Below are positions 6,961 to 15,356 of a stretch of 34,730 nt of DNA, piece by piece. Under the pieces are notes generated by a model. That model ran no database searches. It saw only the letters and a list, made by a program, of their open reading frames with translations, and had not been told where the DNA came from. The position numbers and the translations under genes were made by a program. Origin of the DNA: Loigolactobacillus rennini DSM 20253 (GTDB taxonomy: Bacteria; Bacillota; Bacilli; Lactobacillales; Lactobacillaceae); contig NZ_AYYI01000036.1 in the NCBI RefSeq assembly GCF_001436505.1, positions 1 through 34,730 of the forward strand, given 5' to 3'. The number at the start of each line of letters is the position of its first letter. Within the stretch, counting starts at the first letter, position 1.

Positions 6961-9084
6961 TTATGCTGATTTTGAACTACTACCAGAAGAGGTCTTTTGA
7001 CCATTATCTTTAAAGTAGTTGCTAAACATTTGCTCCGCCACTTGCGTGTTGTAATGCGAACTATCCGCATTGGTTGAGATGTTCGGGAAGACCACCGCAA
7101 CCGCAATCTTCGGATTATCTGCTGGCGCATACCCAACAAAACTAGACGTTAAAGTTTCTGGCGGGTCCGTATTATTTGGATTATCTGGATCATAGTAGAA
7201 GGTTTGCGCCGTCCCAGTTTTACCCGCAATAGCCGGCGTAAAGTCCTTCAAATCGTGGGCAGTTCCCCATGACATGCTACCGTGAACTACGTTATAAAAA
7301 CCTTGTTTGACCACGTTAATTTCTTCTTGTGTTGACCCGATCCGGTTTAACACTTTAGGCGTGCTTTGTGTCTGAACTCGTCCTAGCCTGCCATCACTAG
7401 TAGTTCCGCGAATTGATTTTACAATGTAAGGCTGCATCCGGTACCCATTATTAGCAATGGTCGAAACGTACTGGCCTAACTGCATCACGGTGTACTGGTC
7501 AAAGTTCCCATAAGCTAAGTCCAAAGATTTTACTAAGTCATTAGTCGGTCCTGGATACCCTGACGCTTCACCAGGTAAATCAACCCCAGTTTTAACACCT
7601 AAACCAAATTGATGGAAGTAGCCCCGCTGTTTAGCAAAGACTGATTTATCAATGTTGAAGTATTGGTTTGCTTCATACTTGGCATTACCTTCCTTCATCG
7701 CCAAACGCATCATGTAGATGTTAGAAGAAACTTCTAACGCTTGGACGGCATTTAGCGAACTATAAGTGTTAGCCGGGTAAACGGCTTTTTTAATCAAACC
7801 GCCTGAGAAATATAGTGGCGCATCAGACAAGGTATTATTCGTCGGTGTAATCACACCACTCATCATCCCGCCTAGTACAGTTGCACCTTTTACCGCAGAC
7901 CCCATGGTGAAGGTTTGGTTAACCACGCCTAAGGCATCATCTGAAGTAGTCCCTTTTTTCGGACTATTTTTCAAGCCAGCCATGGCCAGAATCGCACCGG
8001 TTTTCGGGTTCATCGCAACGGCATAAGCACCATTAGAATATTGGGTCATACCCGCTGATTTAGCAGAATTAAAGACATTTTTCAACGATGATTCAACCTG
8101 CTTTTGATATTCCGAATTAATGGTCAGGACCAGGTTGCCACCCTTTTTACCTTGATAAAGCTTTTTACTGCTGATCACTTTATTATTGGCATCCATGGTA
8201 ACCTGTGACTGTGCTTTAGAACCTTTCAGTACATTTTCGTATTGCTCTTCTAGATAACTGGTTCCTACACGGTCATTCCGAGAATAGCCCCTAGCCAGAT
8301 AAGTGTTCAACTTATCATCGGGCAAGCCTTGCTTTTCTGAAGAGACACTACCGAAGATACTACGCATAGAATCACCATTAGGATAGGAACGCTGCCAATC
8401 AGAAGCAATGTTCACCCCGGATAATTCGGTTAAATGCTCACTGACTTGCGCAATTTCTTCAGCGCTGACGTCCTCGTTTTTAAGATAAACTGTCGACAGC
8501 TGATAAGCCCCGCTCATGATTTTGAACAGTTGTGCTGCCTGGCGCTGCTGATGATTAAATTTAAGCTCAGACTTAGGAATAGCAGCCATTTCTCGTTTAT
8601 ATAACACTTTATCGCTGACCGAATTACCGTTGGCATCCACCTTTTGTGAACGCGGTATTTGCCGGTAAATCCGTTTTAAATTTTTCGTGTTCGCTAAATA
8701 GTAGTCAATTTTATCACGTTTGGTGAGGTGCCCCACGTCAACACTCAAGTATTGGGTCAATTTATTTGCCGTTTTATAGATATCCGTGGAGAGCACATCC
8801 GCGTCTTTAGTATAACTAATGGCGTTATTCGCTTTATTGCCCACCATTACCCGGCCATTGGCATCATAGATCATCCCCCGGGGAACGTTACTGGTCACCA
8901 CCGTTTTATCTGTCCGCTGCACTTCAGCTTCCAGTTTGGAACCATACAAGATCTGTAAATACCCTAATTGGGCGATCAAAGCAGCAAACAGGATAAATAC
9001 AATGAATAACAAAAAATTCAATCGAAACGAAATCGTCGATTGCTTTTTAGCGGATTGTTTCACTCTTTTACGCAAAAATTTCAC
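6961..9084 (-). CDS. Class B penicillin-binding protein (PBP2B-like transpeptidase)
   Basis: A 707-residue cell-wall D,D-transpeptidase. It has a basic cytoplasmic tail, one transmembrane helix (about 22-42), a PBP dimerisation domain beginning VPRGMIYDANGRVM (residues 67-80), and a C-terminal transpeptidase domain. The three active-site motifs are SAVK (396-399, acylated Ser396), SSN (453-455) and KTGT (622-625). There are no PASTA repeats, which favours PBP2B over the PBP2X type; it would work in septal or peripheral peptidoglycan synthesis. The start is GTG at 9084, 9 nt after GAGGAG. About 510 nt of non-coding DNA separate it from the divergent YfhO-like gene. Confidence 0.92.
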   Translation of the reverse strand: MKFLRKRVKQSAKKQSTISFRLNFLLFIVFILFAALIAQLGYLQILYGSKLEAEVQRTDKTVVTSNVPRGMIYDANGRVMVGNKANNAISYTKDADVLSTDIYKTANKLTQYLSVDVGHLTKRDKIDYYLANTKNLKRIYRQIPRSQKVDANGNSVSDKVLYKREMAAIPKSELKFNHQQRQAAQLFKIMSGAYQLSTVYLKNEDVSAEEIAQVSEHLTELSGVNIASDWQRSYPNGDSMRSIFGSVSSEKQGLPDDKLNTYLARGYSRNDRVGTSYLEEQYENVLKGSKAQSQVTMDANNKVISSKKLYQGKKGGNLVLTINSEYQKQVESSLKNVFNSAKSAGMTQYSNGAYAVAMNPKTGAILAMAGLKNSPKKGTTSDDALGVVNQTFTMGSAVKGATVLGGMMSGVITPTNNTLSDAPLYFSGGLIKKAVYPANTYSSLNAVQALEVSSNIYMMRLAMKEGNAKYEANQYFNIDKSVFAKQRGYFHQFGLGVKTGVDLPGEASGYPGPTNDLVKSLDLAYGNFDQYTVMQLGQYVSTIANNGYRMQPYIVKSIRGTTSDGRLGRVQTQSTPKVLNRIGSTQEEINVVKQGFYNVVHGSMSWGTAHDLKDFTPAIAGKTGTAQTFYYDPDNPNNTDPPETLTSSFVGYAPADNPKIAVAVVFPNISTNADSSHYNTQVAEQMFSNYFKDNGQKTSSGSSSKSA

Positions 9085-9371
9085 TGCTGATTGCTCCTCT
9101 ATCTCACGTCATGACTTGCAATGTATATACGCTGGTAACTGCCAACATTAACTAGGGCTAGTTTAACATAAATCTAGCCTGAAGCGGCAATTAACAAGCA
9201 CAGTCATAAACGCATGAAACCAATGTTAAATACTTTATTAATACTAGCATACCGCTTTTAGATTTTAAAGTTACGAAAAACTAAGATTCATTTAAATCTT
9301 TAGCTGCTGGTTGGCAGTTTATTTCAATGGTATAAACTAGTTTAAGTAGCTACTGCTGTTGTTGTGGAAAC
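9085..9371. other. Divergent intergenic region upstream of the PBP gene
   Basis: AT-rich DNA between the PBP gene and the repeat block. It holds a small palindrome (AACTAG-GG-CTAGTT near 9151) and a plus-strand TTGGCA (9311-9316) and TATAAA (9331-9336) pair. The pair's 14-nt spacing is too short for a good promoter. No ORF with a ribosome binding site was seen. Confidence 0.4.
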
Positions 9372-9412
9372 GTGCTTGAACAGGCAACTGTTTCCGCTGT
9401 TATTACGGAAAC
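9372..9412 (-). repeat. Truncated 5' unit of the structured repeat, next to copy 1
   Basis: GTGCTTGAACAGGC followed by AACTGTTTCCG is the left arm of the element without its hairpin or right arm. A linker then leads into the complete copy at 9413. The flanking GTTTCCG and CGGAAAC can pair as a 7-bp stem. The sequence just upstream (TACTGCTGTTGT...) matches the linker in front of the copy at 15.2 kb, so the linker belongs to the repeating unit. Confidence 0.75.
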
Positions 9413-9521
9413 GTGCAAGTGCAGACAGCTTCTTCCGGTTAGCTACAAACCGGCGCCATTTGCTTTGCAAATATCACCGGTTTTAGGCTAATCCTCAGAA
9501 GCTAACCGTCTGCTCTTGCAC
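9413..9521 (-). repeat. Structured interspersed element, copy 1 (complete, 109 nt)
   Basis: Nested plan, read on the plus strand: outer arm GTGCAAGTGCAGAC pairs with GTCTGCTCTTGCAC (one T-T mismatch). AGCTTCT (9427-9433) pairs with AGAAGCT (9497-9503), leaving a one-sided AACC bulge at 9504-9507. TTAGC pairs with GCTAA, and then comes a long inner hairpin with a 3-nt loop. C-A mismatches in the inner stem become G-U pairs if read from the minus strand, so I assign the minus strand. It lies between divergent genes, not in an obvious 3' UTR. Confidence 0.85.
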
Positions 9522-9549
9522 TCTTTTTTTCCTTGCACTTCTTTTTTTG
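9516..9549. repeat. Tandem duplication of the copy 1 terminus
   Basis: CTTGCACTCTTTTTTT is followed at once by CTTGCACTTCTTTTTTT. This is a near-exact 17-nt direct duplication of the element's right end and its T-run, lying just before the YfhO-like gene. Confidence 0.7.
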
Positions 9550-9595
9550 TTCACTTATGCTTTTAACCATAGAAGAAAATCTTGAGGTGGGTAGT

Positions 9596-12280
9596 TTGTC
9601 TCGTTTAATTGACTTTTTCAAGCGGCATTATGCGCTTTTACTTAGCTTTTTCATTCCCCTTTTATTGATGACGGGTTATTTTGCTTCCCGGCACATGTTT
9701 CCTTTTGGTCACAGTAGTTTACTGACGGTTGATTTAGGCCAGCAATACATTGATTTTTTTTCCTTCTACCGGGATACTTTACTCCATCATCCTAGTCAAG
9801 TGTTGTATTCTTTCAGTAAAGCAATCGGTGGCGACATGTTCGGTGTTTGGGCTTATTATTTGTTTAGTCCGTTTAATTTAATTCTATTGTTAACACCGGG
9901 CAAATGGTTGACTGCCGGTATCATGGCAATGACCGTTTTAAAATATGGCTGCGCTGGGTTAAGCTTTGCTTGGCTGTTAAAAAAGACCGATACAGCTCGT
10001 GGCTTTTACATTCCTGCGTTAGCCGTCAGTTATGCGTTGATGGGCTGGATGATTGCTAACCAACTTAACTTAATTTGGCTAGATGCAGTGATTTTACTGC
10101 CATTAATTATTTTAATGATTGAGCGGCTCTTCCAAGGTGCTTCTTATCTTGGTTACAGTTTATGGTTAGCGGCAGCGTTAATCATTAACTACTATATGAG
10201 TTACATGATCTGCTTATTTTTAATCCTGTACATGTTATGGGCGTTGGCGCGGCATTTTGACAGCTGGCGGCAAACTGGTCGGATCGTGGGTAAATTTATC
10301 ACTGGATCTTTATTAGGTGCTGGTGCTGCAGCTGCAGTGTTACTGCCAACTTTTTATGCCCTAACCCAAAGCAAAGCCCAGTATACAGTCACTAAAATTC
10401 ATTGGCGCTTGGAATACAATCCATTAAAAATGTTATCTAAATTAGTGGTTGGTGCCTTTAACTTTGATCAAATGCCTAGTGGCTTTCCGAATATTTTTGT
10501 CGGTTCATTAGTGTTGGTTGCTTTTTTGCTGTATTTTTGTTTACGGCGCATTCGGTTGCGGGAACGCTTCGCCGCTTTAATCGTCACTGCTATTTTGATT
10601 TTATCGCTTTGCTATGAACCTTTAGATCTGCTTTGGCACGGCATGCAGTTTCCCATTTGGTATCCTTACCGCTTTTCCTTTGTGGTTTGCTTCTGGTTTG
10701 TCTGGCTAGGTGCTATCAGTCTAAAACAGCTTCCGCGGCTACGTTTACCTGCCGGAGTGAGCTTAGCCTTATTATTTGGTTTAGGCCTTTATTATGTGGC
10801 CAATAATTTAAAACACTTTAATTATTTAAATTCCACCGCCGTGCGTTTAAGTTTATTATTTAGTTTATTAGCACTGATATTACTCGCTTTTAAAGCCAAT
10901 CCCTCCCCGCTGTTACCGTTTACCTTACTATTATTAGTCGTGGTAGAGATGGGAACTAATGCGATTTTGAGTTTGAACCAAATCAGTTATGTCACCCAAA
11001 GTGATTATGCCGATTATACTGCGGTACTCAAAAAAGCGGTAAATCAGGTCAAGACGCACACTACGCCAACGGATTTTTACCGTTTGGAAAAAACCTTTAT
11101 GCGGACTAAAAATGACGCCATGGAAGCTAATTACAACAGTGCATCACATTTTAGCTCCACCTTTGAATCCAAGATTCCCAATTTCATGGGTCAGATAGGC
11201 CAGCCAGCTGGCGATGGCTTCATTGCCTATGCCAATGGTACTTTGTTTAGTGATGCTTTTTTAGGTGTGAAATATTATTTGGCTCGTAACCCTGATTGGT
11301 TGGAACCTGCCAATCGGAATAATAACCCATTATTGCCACCTTTAACGACAAAACCTGATCTAAAATACTACGATCAATTTGATCAAACTCAAGAAGTCCG
11401 CGCTTACCAAAATCCTTATGCGCTGAGCTTAGGTTTTGCGGCTTCCCGTAATATCTTGAAAAAGCAAACTAACACCAGCTATCCGTTGGTCTACCAGTCA
11501 AACGTACTCAATGCGTTAATGGGATCAAAACAATATTCATCATTATTTCTGCCCCAGTTGTTCACAACGGTGAGCTACCAAAACGTTAAACAGCGCAAAG
11601 CGCCGTTAAGTCAAACTTACCGTAAAATCAACCGGCATAAACCAGGTACCATTACTTATACCTTCACCCCTAATAGTGATGATCCTTACTATTTAACTAT
11701 CGGTTCTAACTTAAATAGCAAAGCGGTTAGTTTTAGTCTAAATGGCAAAAATATTCGCCAATACGATACGTTTCGTGATACTGTGGTGATTAATTTAGCT
11801 GCTGCAGCACAAAATCGGCCACAGAAGTTAACCATCACGTTAAACCGCAACGAAGTGTGGTTAAAAGATTTACAACTCTACCACTTTGATATGAATGCCT
11901 TCAACACGGCCATCCATCAATTACAAGCAGCACCATGGCAGTTAACCAAAAATAATAATAACCGGCTCAGTGGCCACATCACCATCCCGCAACACCACCA
12001 AGTATTGATGACCACCATCCCTGCTAATACTGGTTGGCACGTTAAAGTTGATCAAAAACCAGTTAAAATCAAACGGGCGTTAGACACCTTTATCGCGATT
12101 CCGCTCAGCAAAGGTACGCATCAAGTCAGCATGTATTACTGGCCGCCTTATCTCACCTTAGGCTTAATCATCAGCGGCCTCACGTTGCTTTTTGATATAA
12201 TCTTCTTCCGGTGGCATAAACGGCGGAAAAATCTTTTTGCTAGGAGTCGTTTCAAGCGGCACAAGCGGAGTTTGCCTTAG
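9596..12280 (+). CDS. YfhO-family polytopic membrane protein
   Basis: An 894-residue protein with about a dozen transmembrane helices in the N-terminal 460 residues, a large extracytoplasmic domain (about 480-860) and a final membrane helix followed by a very basic tail. It opens with SFFIPLLLMTGYF and SLLTVDLGQQYIDFF, typical of YfhO proteins. These have a GT-C glycosyltransferase-like membrane fold and are linked to glycosylation of lipoteichoic acid or other envelope polymers; the exact acceptor is unknown. The start is TTG 9596, 8 nt after GAGG. An in-frame TTG at 9533 falls inside the duplicated end of the repeat and would add an unlikely leader. A strong terminator follows. Confidence 0.88.
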   Translation: MSRLIDFFKRHYALLLSFFIPLLLMTGYFASRHMFPFGHSSLLTVDLGQQYIDFFSFYRDTLLHHPSQVLYSFSKAIGGDMFGVWAYYLFSPFNLILLLTPGKWLTAGIMAMTVLKYGCAGLSFAWLLKKTDTARGFYIPALAVSYALMGWMIANQLNLIWLDAVILLPLIILMIERLFQGASYLGYSLWLAAALIINYYMSYMICLFLILYMLWALARHFDSWRQTGRIVGKFITGSLLGAGAAAAVLLPTFYALTQSKAQYTVTKIHWRLEYNPLKMLSKLVVGAFNFDQMPSGFPNIFVGSLVLVAFLLYFCLRRIRLRERFAALIVTAILILSLCYEPLDLLWHGMQFPIWYPYRFSFVVCFWFVWLGAISLKQLPRLRLPAGVSLALLFGLGLYYVANNLKHFNYLNSTAVRLSLLFSLLALILLAFKANPSPLLPFTLLLLVVVEMGTNAILSLNQISYVTQSDYADYTAVLKKAVNQVKTHTTPTDFYRLEKTFMRTKNDAMEANYNSASHFSSTFESKIPNFMGQIGQPAGDGFIAYANGTLFSDAFLGVKYYLARNPDWLEPANRNNNPLLPPLTTKPDLKYYDQFDQTQEVRAYQNPYALSLGFAASRNILKKQTNTSYPLVYQSNVLNALMGSKQYSSLFLPQLFTTVSYQNVKQRKAPLSQTYRKINRHKPGTITYTFTPNSDDPYYLTIGSNLNSKAVSFSLNGKNIRQYDTFRDTVVINLAAAAQNRPQKLTITLNRNEVWLKDLQLYHFDMNAFNTAIHQLQAAPWQLTKNNNNRLSGHITIPQHHQVLMTTIPANTGWHVKVDQKPVKIKRALDTFIAIPLSKGTHQVSMYYWPPYLTLGLIISGLTLLFDIIFFRWHKRRKNLFARSRFKRHKRSLP

Positions 12281-12348
12281 TGCCTGTGGTGGACTTGTGG
12301 TGATAATTTTGAACAAAGGTGTAAATCAGGCATTGCTGTTAGAAAGTT

Positions 12349-12392
12349 AAGGGACTGTACCATAACTTTTTTTATGGTACAGCCCTTTTTTT
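12349..12392 (+). terminator. Intrinsic terminator after the YfhO-like gene
   Basis: AGGGACTGTACCATAA pairs with TTATGGTACAG-CCCT, with one bulged base, and is followed by seven T residues on the plus strand. The minus-strand side has only a weak T-run, so it serves liaR poorly. Confidence 0.85.
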
Positions 12393-12431
12393 AATCAAAA
12401 TTATATTAATATCTGATGACAGCGAATTTTA

Positions 12432-13064
12432 TTATTCCGCAATTTTATGTTTTAAAGCGTAGATTGCCGCTTGGGTGCGGTCTTCTACTTGTAACTTGGA
12501 TAAAATATTGGAAACATGGGTTTTCACTGTTTTTAGCGTGATGTATAACTCATCCGCAATTTCTTGATTGCTTTTTCCTTGGGCAATGAGTTTTAACACT
12601 TCAATTTCGCGTTTGGTTAACTCTTCATAAAGATTTGGCTCTTGCCGGTGGGTCAGCCGATGCATCATCTTGGAAGTCACCTGCGGCTCCAAAACGGATT
12701 CGCCCTGATCAGTCCCCCGAATGGCATCCGCAATTTCTGCCGCCGTCGACGTTTTTAAAATATAGCTTTTAGCGCCAGCTTCGATAGCCGGATAAACTTT
12801 TTCATCATCAATAAAACTAGTGACGATCAAAATTTTAGCTTGTGGCCAAGCTGCTAAAATTTTCTTTGTCGCTTCAATCCCATCCATCACGTCCATGACT
12901 AAATCCATCATGATCACGTCTGGCCGTAAATCTAATGCTTTTTCGACACCAACTTTACCATTTTCAGCCTCGCCGACCACTTCAATATCGTCTTGAACAG
13001 CTAAGTAACTGGCCACACCAATGCGTACCATCTCATGATCATCAACCAAAAGTACTTTTATCAA
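12432..13064 (-). CDS. liaR: Response regulator LiaR (NarL/FixJ family)
   Basis: A 210-residue response regulator. The receiver domain has the acidic pair Asp8-Asp9, phospho-acceptor Asp54 ([10 protein letters not shown]), the switch residue in VTSF and Lys in YILKTS. The C-terminal LuxR-type helix-turn-helix reads [39 protein letters not shown]. It is the output of the LiaFSR (VraTSR/CesSR-type) envelope-stress system. I start at TTG 13064, giving MIKVLLVDD, with AGGAAG 9 nt upstream. The TTG at 13085 would place that site inside the gene. The liaS stop is 38 nt upstream, in the same operon. Confidence 0.92.
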   Translation of the reverse strand: MIKVLLVDDHEMVRIGVASYLAVQDDIEVVGEAENGKVGVEKALDLRPDVIMMDLVMDVMDGIEATKKILAAWPQAKILIVTSFIDDEKVYPAIEAGAKSYILKTSTAAEIADAIRGTDQGESVLEPQVTSKMMHRLTHRQEPNLYEELTKREIEVLKLIAQGKSNQEIADELYITLKTVKTHVSNILSKLQVEDRTQAAIYALKHKIAE

Positions 13065-13102
13065 CGCAATCCACTTCCTATTCAACGTTAAGCCCGAACC
13101 GC

Positions 13103-14170
13103 TTATCGTGCTGTTTTTTCTGTTTGAACTAACGGAACCCGAATTTCCACACTAGTTCCCTGTTGCGGAAAACTGATGATTTTAACGGTGCCGCCAATAC
13201 TGGCGGCGCGTTCACGAATATTACTTAAGCCGTAACTGCCAGCGTGACGACTTTTCTTAAGATCAAATCCCACGCCATCGTCAACGACTTTTAAAACCAC
13301 TGTTTGTTCCACTTGTTTTAAGTATACTTCAAGCGTCTTCGCTTTGGAATGGCGTAAAGTATTGGATAATAATTCTTGCACGATCCGAAATAAATTGTCT
13401 TCCACACCGCTGGACAGTGACACATCGCTGATATCCCAACGCATCGCCAGCTGAATTTTCGTTTTCAATTCTTTTAAAAGTTGGATAATTCCCTGTTTCA
13501 GTGATTTGCCTTCCAAACTGATCGGCCGTAAGTGTAACAACAGCGCCCGCATTTCAGATTGCGCTTCATTGATGATTTTTTCAACTAATTTTAATTGTCG
13601 GTTTAACTGCGCCGCTTTATCTGGCTTACCGGCAACTTCGTTTAACGCGGATAGCATCATCATCGCCGCAAACAATTGCTGGCTAACGGAATCATGTAAT
13701 TCTCGCGCCAGCCGGTGCCGTTCTTGGGTCAAAATCTCTTCCCGTGTTTTTCCGTCTACTAATTGTGGCTGGTCACTGTAAGATTGGATTTCTTGTTGTA
13801 AGCGAACCATTTTTTGCCGCAGCTTTTCGACACTTGCCGTTAAATCAAAGGTCACGACGGGCAACTGAGGCGTTTTAAAAACTGGTGCTTCGTATTGACC
13901 ACTGTTCAGTAAAGTTAATTTGGTCTCAATCTGGCGGAATTGTTGCTGCACTAGAAGGTAAAAAATGAGCGTCACAACCACACCGATCAGCAGCGAGCCC
14001 GCAATTAAATAGACATACACTGGGATGTACATCAAACGCGCTGTGAATAACGTTAACAGCCAATCTGTTTGGCCAACAGCGTAAAAATACGAAAAGAACA
14101 ACGCATTCAGTAAAATAAACGCTAACAAACTAGTTAGCGCAAATAAAAAGCTCTGGGAGCGCCGGCTCAT
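13103..14170 (-). CDS. liaS: Sensor histidine kinase LiaS
   Basis: A 355-residue membrane kinase. Two transmembrane helices (about 8-30 and 52-75) flank a very short extracytoplasmic loop, as in intramembrane-sensing kinases. A HAMP-like linker is followed by a HisKA_3 domain, with His159 in [18 protein letters not shown]. The HATPase region shows [24 protein letters not shown] and [12 protein letters not shown]. It phosphorylates LiaR when cell-wall synthesis is disturbed and is held in check by LiaF. AGAGGTGA precedes the ATG, which overlaps the liaF stop by 4 nt (ATGA), so the two are translationally coupled. Confidence 0.93.
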   Translation of the reverse strand: MSRRSQSFLFALTSLLAFILLNALFFSYFYAVGQTDWLLTLFTARLMYIPVYVYLIAGSLLIGVVVTLIFYLLVQQQFRQIETKLTLLNSGQYEAPVFKTPQLPVVTFDLTASVEKLRQKMVRLQQEIQSYSDQPQLVDGKTREEILTQERHRLARELHDSVSQQLFAAMMMLSALNEVAGKPDKAAQLNRQLKLVEKIINEAQSEMRALLLHLRPISLEGKSLKQGIIQLLKELKTKIQLAMRWDISDVSLSSGVEDNLFRIVQELLSNTLRHSKAKTLEVYLKQVEQTVVLKVVDDGVGFDLKKSRHAGSYGLSNIRERAASIGGTVKIISFPQQGTSVEIRVPLVQTEKTAR

Positions 14171-14904
14171 ACAAAAATCACCTCTAAGTCACCAATGAAC
14201 ACATTGGTCAACAGCTTAATCCGCCGTTCACTGTCGTCATAGTCATCACTATATAATTTTAACGCAGTATTGCCCATTTTGTATCGTTTATGATTAAATG
14301 TGACGCTACCGACTAAGGTGGTATGATCCAGCATCACGGCAGTACCCACTGGAACTAGAATTCGTGTCCGGCCAATGCCTTTACGGATCACGACAGTATT
14401 ATCCGCTTTAGGTAACAAGGTGTTGCCTAAATCAACGATGGTGTCGCCAGCTGCCAAAACTAAATTAATGTCATCCCACTCAAACACATCATCACCGATG
14501 GTTTGATTACCAAACCAGCCTGAACGGCGAACTTGGCCATCATGGTCAGCTGGCGGGCAAGTTTTAATCGTGCGGAAATCCTTTTTACGCCAAGGCAGCC
14601 AAGCAAAATGCTGTTTACCAGAGCGCCAATCATAACCTTGCGTCAACATAAAAATAATCGCAACTGCCAGCATTAGCCAAACAGTCGGATTGGTTAATAA
14701 CGTAATTCCAATTGATAAACTACCAAATAACCAGCAAAAACTGGTGATGAAACGGCGGGGTTTACCTTTAATTGCCGCATGTAAACTCAAACCACCTAAA
14801 ATGATAAAAACCAATGACGGCGTATTGGAAAAAATTTGCCACCCTAAAAGCAAGCATAAAAATGCTTCGATAATTAAAAAAATCCGCCAAGGCCCAAATC
14901 GCAA
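14167..14904 (-). CDS. liaF: LiaF-like regulator of the LiaRS system
   Basis: A 245-residue membrane protein. Four predicted transmembrane helices fill the first 90 residues, and a C-terminal beta-rich domain includes WFGNQTIGDDVFEWDDINL and GDTIVDLGNTLLPKADNTVVIRKGIGRTRILVP. This is the LiaF/DUF2154 (cell wall-active antibiotic response) domain. In other Firmicutes LiaF inhibits LiaS without envelope stress. The start codon is TTG at 14904, 7 nt after the strong site AAGGAGGG. It is the first gene of liaFSR, overlapping liaS by 4 nt. Confidence 0.9.
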   Translation of the reverse strand: MRFGPWRIFLIIEAFLCLLLGWQIFSNTPSLVFIILGGLSLHAAIKGKPRRFITSFCWLFGSLSIGITLLTNPTVWLMLAVAIIFMLTQGYDWRSGKQHFAWLPWRKKDFRTIKTCPPADHDGQVRRSGWFGNQTIGDDVFEWDDINLVLAAGDTIVDLGNTLLPKADNTVVIRKGIGRTRILVPVGTAVMLDHTTLVGSVTFNHKRYKMGNTALKLYSDDYDDSERRIKLLTNVFIGDLEVIFV

Positions 14905-14977
14905 GATACGCCCTCCTTTTTCATCCTGATTCGATTACTGCTGGCAATTAAAATCAGCAGCGGTCAGGTTTATCTCT

Positions 14978-14983
14978 AGTATA
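14978..14983 (-). promoter_or_regulatory. Candidate -10 box of the liaFSR promoter
   Basis: TATACT on the minus strand, 75 nt before the liaF start. No recognisable -35 hexamer lies 17 nt upstream, as expected for a promoter that depends on an activator. Confidence 0.4.
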
Positions 14984-15012
14984 CACAAAAAAAGTGCCGC
15001 TGGCGTTTTGCT

Positions 15013-15051
15013 TAAGTCGTAAACCCGATCAGCCTTTAGACCGAAGTTTTA
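15013..15051. promoter_or_regulatory. Candidate tandem LiaR boxes
   Basis: TTAGACCGAAGTTTTA (15036-15051) matches the LiaR-type half-site pattern TnAGwCnnAnGnCTnA, recalled from other Firmicutes, at all but one defined position. TAAGTCGTAAACCCGA (15013-15028) matches with two differences. The two sites are 23 nt apart, about two helical turns, and lie upstream of the candidate -10 box. This would suit autoregulation. Confidence 0.35.
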
Positions 15052-15142
15052 ACGTGAAAATAGCGCCTAAAAATAAAGAAATTAGACCACTTTCTTCCTA
15101 TTATAATAACATAGCTGTAAATCAATGGCGTAATGGGTAATA
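15052..15142. other. AT-rich spacer upstream of the liaF control region
   Basis: Contains TATTATAAT-like sequence readable as a -10 box on either strand near 15100-15110, with no convincing -35 element. No ORF with a ribosome binding site was seen. Confidence 0.3.
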
Positions 15143-15180
15143 AAAAAGGGTGAACGAACTAGGGAATTCGTTCACCTTTT
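15143..15180 (-). terminator. Terminator of the greA transcript
   Basis: GGTGAACGAA pairs with TTCGTTCACC and is followed on the minus strand by CTTTTTTATT. It lies past the greA stop and past the whole repeat element, so both would be in one transcript. Confidence 0.8.
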
Positions 15181-15194
15181 AGTTGTAGAAATAA

Positions 15195-15245
15195 GCTTGA
15201 GCAGGCAACTGTTTCCGTATGCGTTACTGCTATTGTAGCGAAAAC
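15195..15245 (-). repeat. Truncated 5' unit of the structured repeat, next to copy 2
   Basis: GCTTGAGCAGGC followed by AACTGTTTCCG is a left arm without a hairpin. A linker containing TACTGCTATTGTAGCG then runs into the complete copy at 15246. The linker closely matches the sequence before the partial unit at 9.37 kb. Confidence 0.75.
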
Positions 15246-15354
15246 GTGCTTTAGCAGGCAACTGTTTCCGCTTAGCTACAAACCGGGATCATTTGCTTTG
15301 CAAATAATCCCGGTTCTAGGCTAATGCTCAACAGCTAACCGTCTGCTAAAGCAC
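15246..15354 (-). repeat. Structured interspersed element, copy 2 (complete, 109 nt), in the greA 3' UTR
   Basis: Outer arms GTGCTTTAGCAGGC and GTCTGCTAAAGCAC pair at 13 of 14 positions. AACTGTT (15260-15266) faces AACAGCT (15330-15336), with the same AACC bulge (15337-15340). TTAGC pairs with GCTAA, and the inner stem carries a triloop. On the minus strand the element begins 2 nt after the greA stop codon and is followed by the terminator at 15143-15180. Confidence 0.9.
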
Positions 15355-15356
15355 TC

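Noticed and set aside
9435-9508. Alternative pairing CGGTTAGCT with AGCTAACCG in copy 1 as a switch
   Set aside because: It is exact only in copy 1; copy 2 has a mismatch and copies 3c and 5 cannot form it well, so it is not a conserved feature.
9413-9521. Repeat copies as simple intrinsic terminators
   Set aside because: A terminator would not need constant 109-nt length, conserved internal loops and a conserved one-sided bulge. The greA copy has a separate terminator after it.
9533-9595. Longer N-terminus for the YfhO-like protein from TTG 9533
   Set aside because: That start lies in the duplicated end of the repeat and has no ribosome binding site. The TTG at 9596 has GAGG at 8 nt and begins the conserved family sequence.
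15246-15354. Repeat copies as MITEs of a known insertion sequence
   Set aside because: No transposase is in the window, I saw no clear target-site duplications, and the terminal arms differ between copies, which a transposase could not recognise as shared ends. Mobilisation by another mechanism is not excluded.
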